Part shown: piece by piece, positions 37,401 through 45,315 of the stretch | Position numbering within the stretch: position 1 is the first letter of the stretch | Layout of the letters: each line of letters starts with the position of its first letter | From: ENR-C587 sp942493235 | Lineage (GTDB): Bacteria; Bacteroidota; Ignavibacteria; Kapaibacteriales; UBA2268 | NCBI GenBank assembly: GCA_942493235.1 | Contig: OW818676.1 | Span: 806,001 to 870,000 of the forward strand | Reading direction: 5' to 3' | Length of the DNA stretch: 64,000 nt | Translations under genes and position numbers: made by a program | The notes under the pieces: model-generated | What the model was told of the DNA's origin: nothing | What the model saw: only the letters and a program-made list of their open reading frames with translations | Databases searched by the model: none

Positions 37401-38687
37401 CAGATTAGAAATTGCCATATAACTATTATTTATATTTGCATTTAAATATGCTAATTTAAGACCTTCGCGAAGAGGAACCATGCTTACAATTACTTCTAAG
37501 CTGTCGCAGGGATTAATATTAATAAGCTGATTAGGTTTAGGAGATATCAAGGTGAATTCATTTGCCGAAGGTCCGCTAATATTAAGTAACGCAGAGGCAT
37601 CATCAAACGAATGATTAACCAAATAAGTAGTGTCTAAGTTAGTAGCAGGGTAGCAAGTTAGTTCAAATATCAAAGAGTCCGAATTAAATTTGCAAGTATC
37701 GGGTACAAATTTGTATATACCCTGACCAACCACCCATCCTGTAGTTGGGTTTACAAACCAAATATCATCTAAATTCCCCTCTTTGACTCCGCAGTTCTTT
37801 TTTACCCAAGAAATTCCTGTATTACTTGTATAGTAAATAGCACCATTATAGCCGCAAGCCCATCCCGAAGTCTCACTTATTAGAAAAGTACCGAACATTT
37901 GGTCTCCGGTAGCAGCTCTGTTCCAGCTTGCACCGTTATTAGTTGTGAAAAGCATTCCCCCTTCGTTTCCGCCACCGGCACATTGCCAGCCCGAATAAGG
38001 CAGTAAAAACGAACTGCCCATTTTTGTAATTTCTTCCTGCCAGCGATTAGTCTCATTAGATAACTCTGTATTTGCAAATACTGACCAGCTTGAACCTCCG
38101 TTATTTGTTATCCATATCTTGCCACTGCTAACGGCATATCCCAAACCATTGGGCTGATAAATAATCGCATCAGTCAATCCGGAATTAGGTTCATTACCAA
38201 TATATGTAGTCCAAGAAGTGCCTCCGTCCGTAGTTCTCCAGAAATATTGAGTGGAATCGCCACAACCACCGCCGACAGCCATGCCGTCATTTGCTGTTAC
38301 AAAATAGCATCCCCAGACCTTAAAAGACATTGCAGAATCAGAAACATCTGCCCAGCTTGCTCCGCCATCGGTAGATTTGAAAACTCCGTCTATTCCAGAA
38401 GTATAACCGGTGCCTATAGTTGGGAAGTGAATGCTTTCCAAGTGATTTGCTCCCGGCACTTGTGAGCCCGCCCATGAATTGCCGGCATCAGTAGTTCGGA
38501 GGACTAATCCGTTAAAACCACATATCCAACCATATTGAGGATTAGATGGCAAGAAGTAAACATCAAGCCAATAATTACTTTTATATGGTTGTAGTAGATT
38601 TTCAAATTGTTTCCAATACGCAGAAAAAGAGCTAACAGCGGGTATAATTAGCAAAAGGATATATAATATATATTTTTTCATAGTCAT
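34452..38687 (-). CDS. Large secreted T9SS cargo: BNR/YCF48-like repeats plus ASH-like domains
   Basis: 1411 residues. The signal peptide lies in the first ~22; the start could also be the second ATG two codons on. Residues about 25-335 carry repeated S-x-D-G-G-x-S-W / T-x-N-G-G-x-S-W motifs typical of YCF48/BNR beta-propellers. The long middle (about 340-1170) is a string of beta domains of the choice-of-anchor-D (ASPM-SPD-2-Hydin-like) kind with recurring cysteine-containing strands. A cohesin-like stretch follows (FHIDQYIHSPNDIFTISLILD) and a type A T9SS sorting signal ends the protein (LNDLSSGVYYINC ... LIFK). Predicted surface-anchored; ligand unknown. Monocistronic. Confidence 0.82.
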   Translation of the reverse strand: MTMKKYILYILLLIIPAVSSFSAYWKQFENLLQPYKSNYWLDVYFLPSNPQYGWICGFNGLVLRTTDAGNSWAGSQVPGANHLESIHFPTIGTGYTSGIDGVFKSTDGGASWADVSDSAMSFKVWGCYFVTANDGMAVGGGCGDSTQYFWRTTDGGTSWTTYIGNEPNSGLTDAIIYQPNGLGYAVSSGKIWITNNGGSSWSVFANTELSNETNRWQEEITKMGSSFLLPYSGWQCAGGGNEGGMLFTTNNGASWNRAATGDQMFGTFLISETSGWACGYNGAIYYTSNTGISWVKKNCGVKEGNLDDIWFVNPTTGWVVGQGIYKFVPDTCKFNSDSLIFELTCYPATNLDTTYLVNHSFDDASALLNISGPSANEFTLISPKPNQLININPCDSLEVIVSMVPLREGLKLAYLNANINNSYMAISNLYALSAKSTAAPDNYTLIIDTAFCNTNTSKNMLWTAQFEGEYIDTIKKQNYNPDIKTNLNTRLKIWSFSTPVSFVANPKDTGWAEEIFEVQLSPCGRDTTIKVRAYGVSPIITARDTSINVQCYSELTERISLPIYNSGNFDLKIENITNSNSKVKLVGFKSTNTLQANIRPKKLDTLILEFVPKDIINNELVTLSITNNDSTKVRGNKNPFLLNINVINNYSILTANKKIFLADTICYTDSSAVQFTITNSSISVGKYDVTTKTVNCSYKLTPLLSNKVVFNANEIKILDFILYPIAEGDYSLEMNFYNEKCNDSLKINISGSAVKNEYDFSITEINRIVQTDTTSNIDLLIKSLSNGGAMLDTAFLKNETADLKFEYSPMETYIPPMKELNMKFKITTDKDKTFIDTIVVVLDGYCDNIYLIPVKIVSVSSKLELSDYQLRFDSVLCKIYEQSKSFNIKNTGSAEDIITDIQLDDITNFSIVYPSPLPITVEKNTQEVFLIKYHPIDTGFTKTKIRIFTEKMKEEYFEIEVIGFYGYSNSKLSITNKDFGKFQFCDNTYKFMFNIENTGNIADTIELLRENPISGVSINNHVIIIQAQQKADYEISISPKDIELFGDISEELIFTCSPCSGTLMFNYNMYMINMSASANPILINFNDLWIDKPVTKQITFTNNSNDILIIDSIKLSLANPDLVLSDVPANGYKLPPLGFINFNLTCTPTLIGNIDNSIKIDFKIHCPDSIIIPLSGYVPDEVYFVNFHIDQYIHSPNDIFTISLILDSVLADIPVDSVEITLDYDLYLLDFSKVTYKGKTINFKNENDLFSATIAVPLSNDFLKTEGSILDIEALSLLSLPDTTSICIKEIKVYSKKKIISTYQDGFYRLTNYCLPEAEMNKFKYQNLNIELDSKLITNNFTTLRYNSDIESPLDIHIYNYTGEIVARHKIYIKGIGQYELNLNDLSSGVYYINCSRWGKSYLNSEILIFK

Positions 38688-39054
38688 ATCTTTTCTCTTT
38701 TAATCCTTAGGATTTCACAATATATAAAAAGTAGATGAGAAAACCAAATAAAATTACTATCCAATTCAAAATAATATATAAACTTAGCTAATGCTAAGAT
38801 ATATTAGTCGAGATAATTAAAACAAGGCACATTTGCATTAACCATAAACTTTTTCTTTAAATAGTAAATAAATTTATTTATTTTTGCAATACTTGTTTTT
38901 GGATAATAAACAATTGTTATATTAATTTTGTTACAAAGTCCTACGATGAAAATATAAGAATAATACCCGAATAAATAAATTGGTTAACAAATCAATTTAT
39001 CTGCTTATCTATCGTTAATTAGAATAATTGATTTATCAAATATTTGAGTTCAAT
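38688..39054. other. Divergent spacer: T9SS cargo gene and class D beta-lactamase gene
   Basis: 367 bp between divergently transcribed genes. It contains the promoter candidate at 38898-38930 for the plus-strand gene. Nothing else recognised. Confidence 0.4.
38898..38930 (+). promoter_or_regulatory. Bacteroidota-type promoter for class D beta-lactamase gene
   Basis: TTTG at 38898-38901 and an exact TAATTTTG at 38923-38930, separated by 21 nt, fitting the TTTG-N17-23-TAnnTTTG consensus. It would give a leader of roughly 115-120 nt before the ATG at 39055. Confidence 0.45.
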
Positions 39055-39867
39055 ATGAAATCGCTGTTCAATTCCTTTATATGGAAATTTATACTCGGTA
39101 TTATTGTTATCGGTTCGTCCATCAGACCGGCAACCGCACGGGATATAAATCTTGATTCTTTATTTAACAAATATGGATTCACAGGTTCTTTTGTAGTTTT
39201 AGATAACTCTGCAAATGAATTTGTTTATTATAACCAGAAAAGATGTGAGAAGAGATTTTCTCCTGCTTCTACTTTTAAAATACCAAATACTCTTATCAGC
39301 TTAGAAAACAATATTATAAGCGACGAGAATTCCGTATTTAAGTATAATGGTGAAGACAGATGGAATGAACTCTGGAGGCAGGACTTAACCCTTAAAGAGG
39401 CAATGAAATACTCTTGCGTCCCCTGCTATCAAGAATTAGCCCGCAAAGTCGGCAAAGCAACTATGCAGAAATGGTTGAATAAATTTAATTACGGCAATAA
39501 AAAAATCGGCAATAAAATCGATGAATTCTGGCTCAATAACAAATTGAAAATATCTCAAGTCGAGCAAATCAATTTTCTGAGAAAGTTCTATTTCGGATCT
39601 CTCGGAGTAAGCGATAGAGTTACGGATATAGTTAAAAGTATAATTATATATGATAATAATGCTCAATATAAATTAAGCGGTAAGACCGGTACCGATATAC
39701 GAAATAAAAATGTCGTCGGCTGGTATATCGGATATTTAGAAGTTAATACTAAGGTTTACTTTTTCGCCCTAAATATTGAGCATAGGGAAGAGGGTGATTT
39801 GTTATTTACTAAAGAAAGAGTAGAGCTGACTCTAAGCATACTCAGAGAATTAAAATTCATAGAATAA
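39055..39867 (+). CDS. Class D (OXA-type) beta-lactamase
   Basis: 270 residues from the ATG at 39055; an upstream TTG would add nine residues before the signal peptide and is rejected. Signal peptide at about 1-28. All class D motifs are present: S72-T-F-K75, S120-C-V122, Y146-G-N148, K210-T-G-T213 and W223. It hydrolyses beta-lactams through an acylated serine, with a carboxylated lysine expected at K75. It could also be a close non-hydrolysing sensor domain, but it is free-standing with no BlaR-type helices. hflX starts 16 nt downstream. No mobile element is adjacent, so it looks like a resident gene. Confidence 0.92.
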   Translation: MKSLFNSFIWKFILGIIVIGSSIRPATARDINLDSLFNKYGFTGSFVVLDNSANEFVYYNQKRCEKRFSPASTFKIPNTLISLENNIISDENSVFKYNGEDRWNELWRQDLTLKEAMKYSCVPCYQELARKVGKATMQKWLNKFNYGNKKIGNKIDEFWLNNKLKISQVEQINFLRKFYFGSLGVSDRVTDIVKSIIIYDNNAQYKLSGKTGTDIRNKNVVGWYIGYLEVNTKVYFFALNIEHREEGDLLFTKERVELTLSILRELKFIE

Positions 39868-39883
39868 TATATAGGAAATATAA

Positions 39884-41191
39884 ATGGAAAATGAAATCAA
39901 GCTTACTGGCAAAGGCAATTTACATGATTTATCAGTAAAGATTGAGCCGGCTATTGCAGTAGCTGTTGCTCGCAAAGGTGGCGACCGCGAATTAGTTTTT
40001 GATTATCTTGATGAATTAGAAGATTTGGCTAAAACAGCTGGTGTGGAAATTATTGAGAAGACTTATCAGGAATTAGTCAAGCCAAACCCAGCCACTGCTA
40101 TTGGCTCCGGCAAAGTCGAAGAATTAAAGCAGAACTTAATAGATAATGATATACATTTGGTGATTTTTGATGATGACTTAACTCCTGCTCAGGTTAGAAA
40201 TCTTGAGAAAGCATTAAGTGTCAAAGTAATGGACCGTAGCGGATTAATACTTGATATATTTGCTCAGCATGCAAAAACTCTCGAAGCAAAAACGCAGGTA
40301 GAGCTTGCTCAATTGCAATATCTATTGCCAAGATTGACGAGACTTTGGACTCACTTGTCTAAGCAATTTAGCGGAGTAGGAACCAAAGGACCGGGCGAAA
40401 CTCAAATTGAAACTGATAGGCGTTTAGTTAGAATTAGGATACAGAAATTAAAAGAAGATCTTAAAGAAATATCTAATCAGAAAGAGCAACAGAGAAAAAA
40501 TAGAATAGACATTCCTAAGTTCGCTTTGGTCGGATATACCAATTCCGGTAAGTCAACATTGATGAACACAATGACTAATTCCGGAGTATATGTAGAGAAT
40601 AAATTATTTGCTACATTGGATACTACTATCCGTTCATTCGAGCTACCCGGCGGGCATAAATCTGTTCTCTCTGATACAGTAGGATTTATCCGTAAATTGC
40701 CTCACCATTTGGTGGCATCATTTAGAAGCACATTGGCAGAGGTTGCCGATGCAGATGTTATAGTTCACGTAGTAGATGCAAATCATAAATTATTTCGTGA
40801 CCAAATCAGAGTAGTTAACGAAACTTTAGAGAGTCTCAATATAGTCGATAAACCGATTATTCTGGCACTAAACAAAATTGACTTGGTTAAAGATATTGAA
40901 TTACTAAGGTCAATTGAAGCAGAATTCCCCGATAGTATATTAATATCGGCTAAAAGAGCACACAATATAACTAGTTTACTTGACCTGATGGAAGTAAAAT
41001 ATGACTCAAATCAGAAATATGCCGATTTGCTATTGCCATATTCTGCTATGAATAAAATCGCAGATATTTATACTTATTCCGAAGTTCGCGAGCGAGAAGA
41101 TCGTGATGACGGAATTTTATTAAAATTAAAAATTAATAAAGACAAAGGCGAAATCTTTCGATTTAAATTCAAACAGTATATTATGGATTAA
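39884..41191 (+). CDS. hflX: GTPase HflX
   Basis: 435 residues. The N-terminal HflX domain (NPATAIGSGKVEEL, FDDDLTPAQVRNLE, VMDRSGLILDIFAQHA) leads to a coiled linker with GVGTKGPGETQIETDRR, then the G domain: GYTNSGKST (G1), DTVGFIRKLP (G3), NKIDLV (G4), SAKRAHNI (G5). It binds the 50S subunit and splits stalled or hibernating 70S ribosomes. 16 nt after the beta-lactamase gene on the same strand, so the two may be co-transcribed. Confidence 0.96.
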   Translation: MENEIKLTGKGNLHDLSVKIEPAIAVAVARKGGDRELVFDYLDELEDLAKTAGVEIIEKTYQELVKPNPATAIGSGKVEELKQNLIDNDIHLVIFDDDLTPAQVRNLEKALSVKVMDRSGLILDIFAQHAKTLEAKTQVELAQLQYLLPRLTRLWTHLSKQFSGVGTKGPGETQIETDRRLVRIRIQKLKEDLKEISNQKEQQRKNRIDIPKFALVGYTNSGKSTLMNTMTNSGVYVENKLFATLDTTIRSFELPGGHKSVLSDTVGFIRKLPHHLVASFRSTLAEVADADVIVHVVDANHKLFRDQIRVVNETLESLNIVDKPIILALNKIDLVKDIELLRSIEAEFPDSILISAKRAHNITSLLDLMEVKYDSNQKYADLLLPYSAMNKIADIYTYSEVREREDRDDGILLKLKINKDKGEIFRFKFKQYIMD

Positions 41192-41257
41192 ATATTCTGG
41201 ATTAACATAACACGATAAAAACATTATATTTTTGATTGTATTATGGATTAGAATAAC

Positions 41258-41299
41258 ATCATTTCCTATATGAAATACTTATTTCAAGTAGGAAATGAT
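41258..41299. other. Long hairpin upstream of restriction-modification genes
   Basis: Arms ATCATTTCCTA / TAGGAAATGAT, continued after a 2-nt mismatch by TGAAATA / TATTTCA. Lies 66 nt after hflX and 54 nt before the promoter candidate. No T-run follows closely; it may end the hflX transcript or be a degenerate mobile repeat. Confidence 0.5.
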
Positions 41300-41352
41300 A
41301 TATTAAATTTAAATCTTTTTTAGTGAGCTTTATAATTGAAAATCAATATAAA

Positions 41353-41383
41353 TTGTAAAACGATAGATAATTTTGTAATTTTG
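41353..41383 (+). promoter_or_regulatory. Promoter candidate for restriction-modification operon
   Basis: TTG at 41353-41355, 20 nt spacer, exact TAATTTTG at 41376-41383. A second TAATTTTG abuts it at 41368-41375, making a tandem -7 element. The methylase ATG is at 41422. Confidence 0.45.
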
Positions 41384-41421
41384 CAAAAATAGATTAAAAT
41401 ATTATTTTCAAAACGGATAAA

Positions 41422-42717
41422 ATGAAAACATATCATAAAATAATAAATGGTGACAGTAGAAGCATGATTGAATTAGATGATAATTCAGTTCATTTGGTAG
41501 TTACTTCACCACCTTACTGGCAATTGAAGGATTACGGCTCTGAAAATCAGATTGGATATAACGATAGTTACGAAAATTATATTAATAATTTGAATTTAGT
41601 TTGGAAAGAATGTTACCGTGTATTGCATAATGGATGCCGCTTATGTATAAATATCGGAGACCAATTTGCCCGTTCTGTTTACTATGGTCGATACAAAGTA
41701 ATTCCGATTCGTCAAGAAATAATAAAATTTTGCGAAAGTTTCGGTTTTGATTATATGGGAGCTGTTATTTGGCAGAAAGTTACTACATCAAATACAACCG
41801 GAGGAGGAGTACAAATGGGATCGTATCCCTATCCAAGAAATGGAATTCTTAAATTAGATTATGAATTTATCCTTATATTTAAAAAATTAGGTGAAGCTCC
41901 CAAACCTACAAAAGAGCAAAAAGAACTTTCAAAAATGACTCCCGAGCAATGGAATACTTATTTCGCAGGGCATTGGAATTTTCCCGGTACTAAACAAAAT
42001 AAGCATATTGCAATGTTTCCCGATGAATTACCAACTAGATTAATAAAAATGTTTTCTTTTGTTGGTGAAAACGTATTAGACCCGTTTGCCGGCAGTGGCA
42101 CTACTTCGTTAATGGCAAAAATTCTTTCACGAAATTCAATTGGATATGAGATAAACCCTGAATTTATTCCAATAATCAAAGAAAAACTTAATATTAATCA
42201 AACTGACTTGGATTCAACTGATTATGAATTTATCAAACAAACTGATTTAAATATTGATTTTAATAAAGACATTGAAAAGTTACCATATATTTTTAAAGAC
42301 CCTCATATATTAGATAAAAAAATTGATATTAAGAAATTGCAATTCGGTTCAAAGATAGATAAAGATAGTTCAAGTAAAAGAGAAGAATTTTTCTCTGTTA
42401 AAGAAATTATAAGTCCTGAGAGAATTCTTTTAAGTAATAATTTGATTGTTAAACTATTAGGAATCAAAGAAAATTCTACTGATAGTAAAAAAGCCATTGA
42501 TTTTTTAATGGAAAAGACTAAAGGGAAAAAAGTATTTTTAAGATTTGATAGTATCAAATATGATGTTAACGATAATTTGCAATGCTATCTATATTTAGAA
42601 AACAAGACTTTTATTAATGCTCATTTGCTTAAAAACGGATTAGTAACCGTCGATAATGACATTGAATTCAAGTACAAAGATAAATTTAATAGCATTTGGG
42701 GAGAATTAAATGGCTAA
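41422..42717 (+). CDS. Site-specific DNA methyltransferase (N4-cytosine type) with SNase-like C-terminal domain
   Basis: 431 residues. Beta-class order of motifs: catalytic TSPPYW (residues 28-33; SPPY is usual for N4-methylcytosine) first, SAM-binding DPFAGSGTT (220-228) last. The methylase ends near 260. Residues about 328-427 (RILLSNNLIVKLLGIKE, KGKKVFLRFDSIKYDVNDNLQCYLY, FINAHLLKNGLVTV) follow the strand order of staphylococcal-nuclease-type OB folds, but the catalytic Arg/Glu/Arg set is not evident, so it is probably a binding domain. Its last 8 nt overlap the endonuclease gene. Protects host DNA at the site cut by the partner enzyme. Confidence 0.88.
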   Translation: MKTYHKIINGDSRSMIELDDNSVHLVVTSPPYWQLKDYGSENQIGYNDSYENYINNLNLVWKECYRVLHNGCRLCINIGDQFARSVYYGRYKVIPIRQEIIKFCESFGFDYMGAVIWQKVTTSNTTGGGVQMGSYPYPRNGILKLDYEFILIFKKLGEAPKPTKEQKELSKMTPEQWNTYFAGHWNFPGTKQNKHIAMFPDELPTRLIKMFSFVGENVLDPFAGSGTTSLMAKILSRNSIGYEINPEFIPIIKEKLNINQTDLDSTDYEFIKQTDLNIDFNKDIEKLPYIFKDPHILDKKIDIKKLQFGSKIDKDSSSKREEFFSVKEIISPERILLSNNLIVKLLGIKENSTDSKKAIDFLMEKTKGKKVFLRFDSIKYDVNDNLQCYLYLENKTFINAHLLKNGLVTVDNDIEFKYKDKFNSIWGELNG

Positions 42718-43405
42718 GCCTTTAACAAATAAATATTCTAAAGAATTTGGGAAAAAAGAAAAGGTTTTGAATTACGCTACTCAAACTTATCAACTATCAA
42801 GACCAAACAAGGTGGGTGCCGTTATGTTACTTATTCGCCAATGCCAACCTAAAACATTTTGCGATTGGGAAAAATGGTACTTTGAAAACGCAATTACTGA
42901 TGGTAAAAATCAAATTAAAATTTCAAAATCGAATTTAGAAGAATTGGGTGAAAGACTTTATGTCAAAATTAAAGAAATTGTCATACCCGAATGGACAGAT
43001 GCTTTTAATCAGTTGACAATTCAAGACTGCGTAGATTATATTTTTAATCTAACCTTGAATAGAACTTATGATGGCTATATACGAGAAAAATCTGTTGTTG
43101 AAGATAATTTAGTTAAAATGTTTCCTGATGTAAGGTTTGAACAAAGTGACCCCGAATTAGACCACGCCGGTGATATTGATTACTTAGGATTTATTGGTAA
43201 CAAAGCCTTTGGAATACAAATCAAACCGGTAACAGCTAAAGCTAATTTTGGCAATTACTCTGTAACTGAAAGAATGAAAGCAAGTTTTGATGAATTTTCT
43301 AATAAATATGGTGGTAAAGTATTTATTATATTTAGTATTGATGAAAAAATTCAAAATGAAAATGTGATTCAACAAATTGAAAAAGAAATAATTAGACTTT
43401 CTTGA
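42710..43405 (+). CDS. Type II restriction endonuclease, MjaI-like
   Basis: 231 residues. The pattern NYATQTYQLSRPNKVG...NRTYDGYIREKSVVEDNL...DPELDHAGDIDYLGF...FGIQIKPVTAK resembles the MjaI family. MjaI cuts CTAG; the same specificity here is only inferred. A PD-(D/E)xK-like core is visible with acidic D155/D157 and Q170-I-K172 (Q in place of E/D). It starts inside the methylase gene, ensuring coupled translation after the protective methylase. No separate control protein was seen. Confidence 0.8.
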   Translation: MAKPLTNKYSKEFGKKEKVLNYATQTYQLSRPNKVGAVMLLIRQCQPKTFCDWEKWYFENAITDGKNQIKISKSNLEELGERLYVKIKEIVIPEWTDAFNQLTIQDCVDYIFNLTLNRTYDGYIREKSVVEDNLVKMFPDVRFEQSDPELDHAGDIDYLGFIGNKAFGIQIKPVTAKANFGNYSVTERMKASFDEFSNKYGGKVFIIFSIDEKIQNENVIQQIEKEIIRLS

Positions 43406-43429
43406 GATAAAATATTTAAGGATATATTT

Positions 43430-43861
43430 ATGCTTGATAAATCAAAAGAACTTAATGCTTCAATTAAATTAGTCAATGACAAGCTTCATTTCGAAGCTGT
43501 AGTTGACAGTAATGTCCCAATTTCAATTGATTATTTTCCTCCAATAGGCGATGGCTTAGGATATTCCTCTCTAGAGTTATTACTAATCAGTCTATCCACT
43601 TGTATGGGGAGTTCAGTGCTTACTTTACTAAGAAAGATGCAGAAAAATATCATAGCACTTGATATTAATTCCAAAGGTATCAGAAGAGAAGAACACCCCA
43701 CCGGCTTTAAAAATATATATATTGAAATGAATTTGAAGTCTGCGGATATTAAGCCCGAAGATTTAGATAAAGTGATAAAATTATCAGATTCTTATTGCCC
43801 TGTCTATGCTATGCTAAAAGGGAATGTAGAAATTGATGTGAAATATAATATTTATCAATAG
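43430..43861 (+). CDS. OsmC-family peroxiredoxin-like protein
   Basis: 143 residues. OsmC/Ohr fold with two conserved cysteines, one in LLISLSTCMGSSVL (about residue 58) and one in SDSYCPVYAML (about 124), the pair that reduces organic hydroperoxides. Closer to the YhfA/OsmC-like subgroup than to Ohr. 24 nt after the endonuclease gene, so it may share that transcript. Confidence 0.88.
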   Translation: MLDKSKELNASIKLVNDKLHFEAVVDSNVPISIDYFPPIGDGLGYSSLELLLISLSTCMGSSVLTLLRKMQKNIIALDINSKGIRREEHPTGFKNIYIEMNLKSADIKPEDLDKVIKLSDSYCPVYAMLKGNVEIDVKYNIYQ

Positions 43862-43914
43862 ATTACCAATTATTAGTTAATTTAGTTTTTTATTCTCTTA
43901 TAAAATGATTCAAT

Positions 43915-44409
43915 ATGAAAACAATACTAAGGTGGCATAAGGGGTTTTTCGGCTCTAAGTATGAAATATTTAGAGATGACAAGTTTATTGGCAGTATCAA
44001 ACCCTCAACTTGGAAACAAATATCTGAAATAGAGATCAACGGTATTAGATATACGTTTAATACGATAGGTTTTTTTAAGCCTGTCTGTGAAATTAGAACT
44101 GCAGACAACAATGTTATTGGTCAAATCAAATTTAATACTTGGGGCACTAATGCTAATATCGAAATATTCGGTAAAAAGTATTTTATGAAGTATGAAGGTT
44201 TTATTGGTAGAAAATTCAGTCTGACAAATAGAGAAGGAAGCCAAATTCACTACACTGCTAAAACTAATAGCGGAAAAATCGTATCTGATATAGACGACGA
44301 CTTAGCAGTTTTTGCCGGAATACATGTATATAATTATTACTTGCAAATTACTATGTTTATAGTAATTGTTTCACTTTGTACTACATCGATATCCTTATTA
44401 ATACGATAG
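43915..44409 (+). CDS. Unknown beta-rich protein with C-terminal membrane anchor
   Basis: 164 residues. The strand pattern LRWHKGFFGSKYEIFRDDKFIGSI...GIRYTFNTIGFFKPVCEIRTADNNVIGQIKF...GKKYFMKYEGFIGRKFSLTNREG recalls the tubby-like/LURP-one (scramblase-type) fold, in which a barrel surrounds a hydrophobic helix. Here one hydrophobic helix (about 142-162) ends the protein. The fold resemblance is weak and the function unknown. Ends at a shared bidirectional terminator. Confidence 0.55.
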   Translation: MKTILRWHKGFFGSKYEIFRDDKFIGSIKPSTWKQISEIEINGIRYTFNTIGFFKPVCEIRTADNNVIGQIKFNTWGTNANIEIFGKKYFMKYEGFIGRKFSLTNREGSQIHYTAKTNSGKIVSDIDDDLAVFAGIHVYNYYLQITMFIVIVSLCTTSISLLIR

Positions 44410-44441
44410 AAATATAATAGATATACACTATTTGTAACTTG

Positions 44442-44483
44442 AAATATAATATCCTCGAGTTAGCTCTCGAGGATATTATATTT
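44442..44483. terminator. Bidirectional terminator, perfect 18-bp stem
   Basis: AAATATAATATCCTCGAG and its exact inverse around the loop TTAGCT, between two convergent genes. The AT-rich outer stem supplies T-rich 3' ends in both directions. Confidence 0.9.
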
Positions 44484-44490
44484 GTAAAAA

Positions 44491-45237
44491 CTATTTTGAA
44501 CAGGGGCATATATTATTAATTAGGTCATTATCAATTTTAATATCGTCGAATGGTTCAAATTCGAGTATCTTGTTTTTAATTTTATCATAGCCTTTACTGT
44601 TACCATCGGTATTTGCAATCCAGTATTCGACAGCCTTTTGGTTTGTATATCCGCAGAATTGCATTAAAATAATTGAAGAGATGTAACCGGACTGATGCCA
44701 ACCGTTCCAGCAATGAAGGTATATCGGGCCTTTATTCGGATTCTCAATAATTTCTTTTACAATCAACAATATTTGTTTGATTTGAGTTCTATTAGAAAGT
44801 GAATTCTGATAATATCTTAAAGTATCTTTCTTATTTTCGCTGATTACTAATTTAGGAGCTGTACTGAAATTAGTACCATAGAGATAGACAGCGGTTGAAA
44901 ATCCTTCATTTGCTAAATGCTGTAATCCGTCATTTGGCAGAGGATTGCTATTATTCCTTTTTACTTTTTCGTCTTTATGATAGAAATTATTAGCTCCGCC
45001 GCGGTAAGCCACCCCATAGAGAATAGTGCGCATATTGCGGGTGCCGTATAGTTCGTCAAATCCATTGCCTTGATTATCAGTAATTTTCTCGTTTACAGTT
45101 TTAGCTTTATACTTATTTTTATAATATTCTGCTTTGCTTTTTAAGTCAATATTTTTAATTTCCACAGATGGAAGATTAAAGGTAAAAACTGCTATTAATA
45201 GCATTGTTAAAATTGATTTTGTCGAAATTCTGCTCAT
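44491..45237 (-). CDS. Exported tyrosine-phosphatase-fold protein lacking the catalytic Arg
   Basis: 248 residues. N-terminal signal or anchor (about 8-24). The region 100-210 follows the PTP/DSP order and contains H175-C-W-N-G-W-H-Q-S-G184. The cradle is the HCxxGxxRSG P-loop, but the arginine that binds phosphate is Gln182. The Cys and Ser are kept. It is therefore predicted to be a pseudophosphatase or an enzyme with other chemistry. It ends with Cys residues (ICPCSK). Single gene, convergent with the unknown protein before it and 78 bp downstream of the PorE-like gene on the same strand. Confidence 0.65.
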   Translation of the reverse strand: MSRISTKSILTMLLIAVFTFNLPSVEIKNIDLKSKAEYYKNKYKAKTVNEKITDNQGNGFDELYGTRNMRTILYGVAYRGGANNFYHKDEKVKRNNSNPLPNDGLQHLANEGFSTAVYLYGTNFSTAPKLVISENKKDTLRYYQNSLSNRTQIKQILLIVKEIIENPNKGPIYLHCWNGWHQSGYISSIILMQFCGYTNQKAVEYWIANTDGNSKGYDKIKNKILEFEPFDDIKIDNDLINNICPCSK

Positions 45238-45315
45238 TTTGTTTCCTTTAATAAATACCCTTTTTATAACTACAATAAATATACCAATTATTGCTAATTA
45301 AGCTAAAAAGATGAA

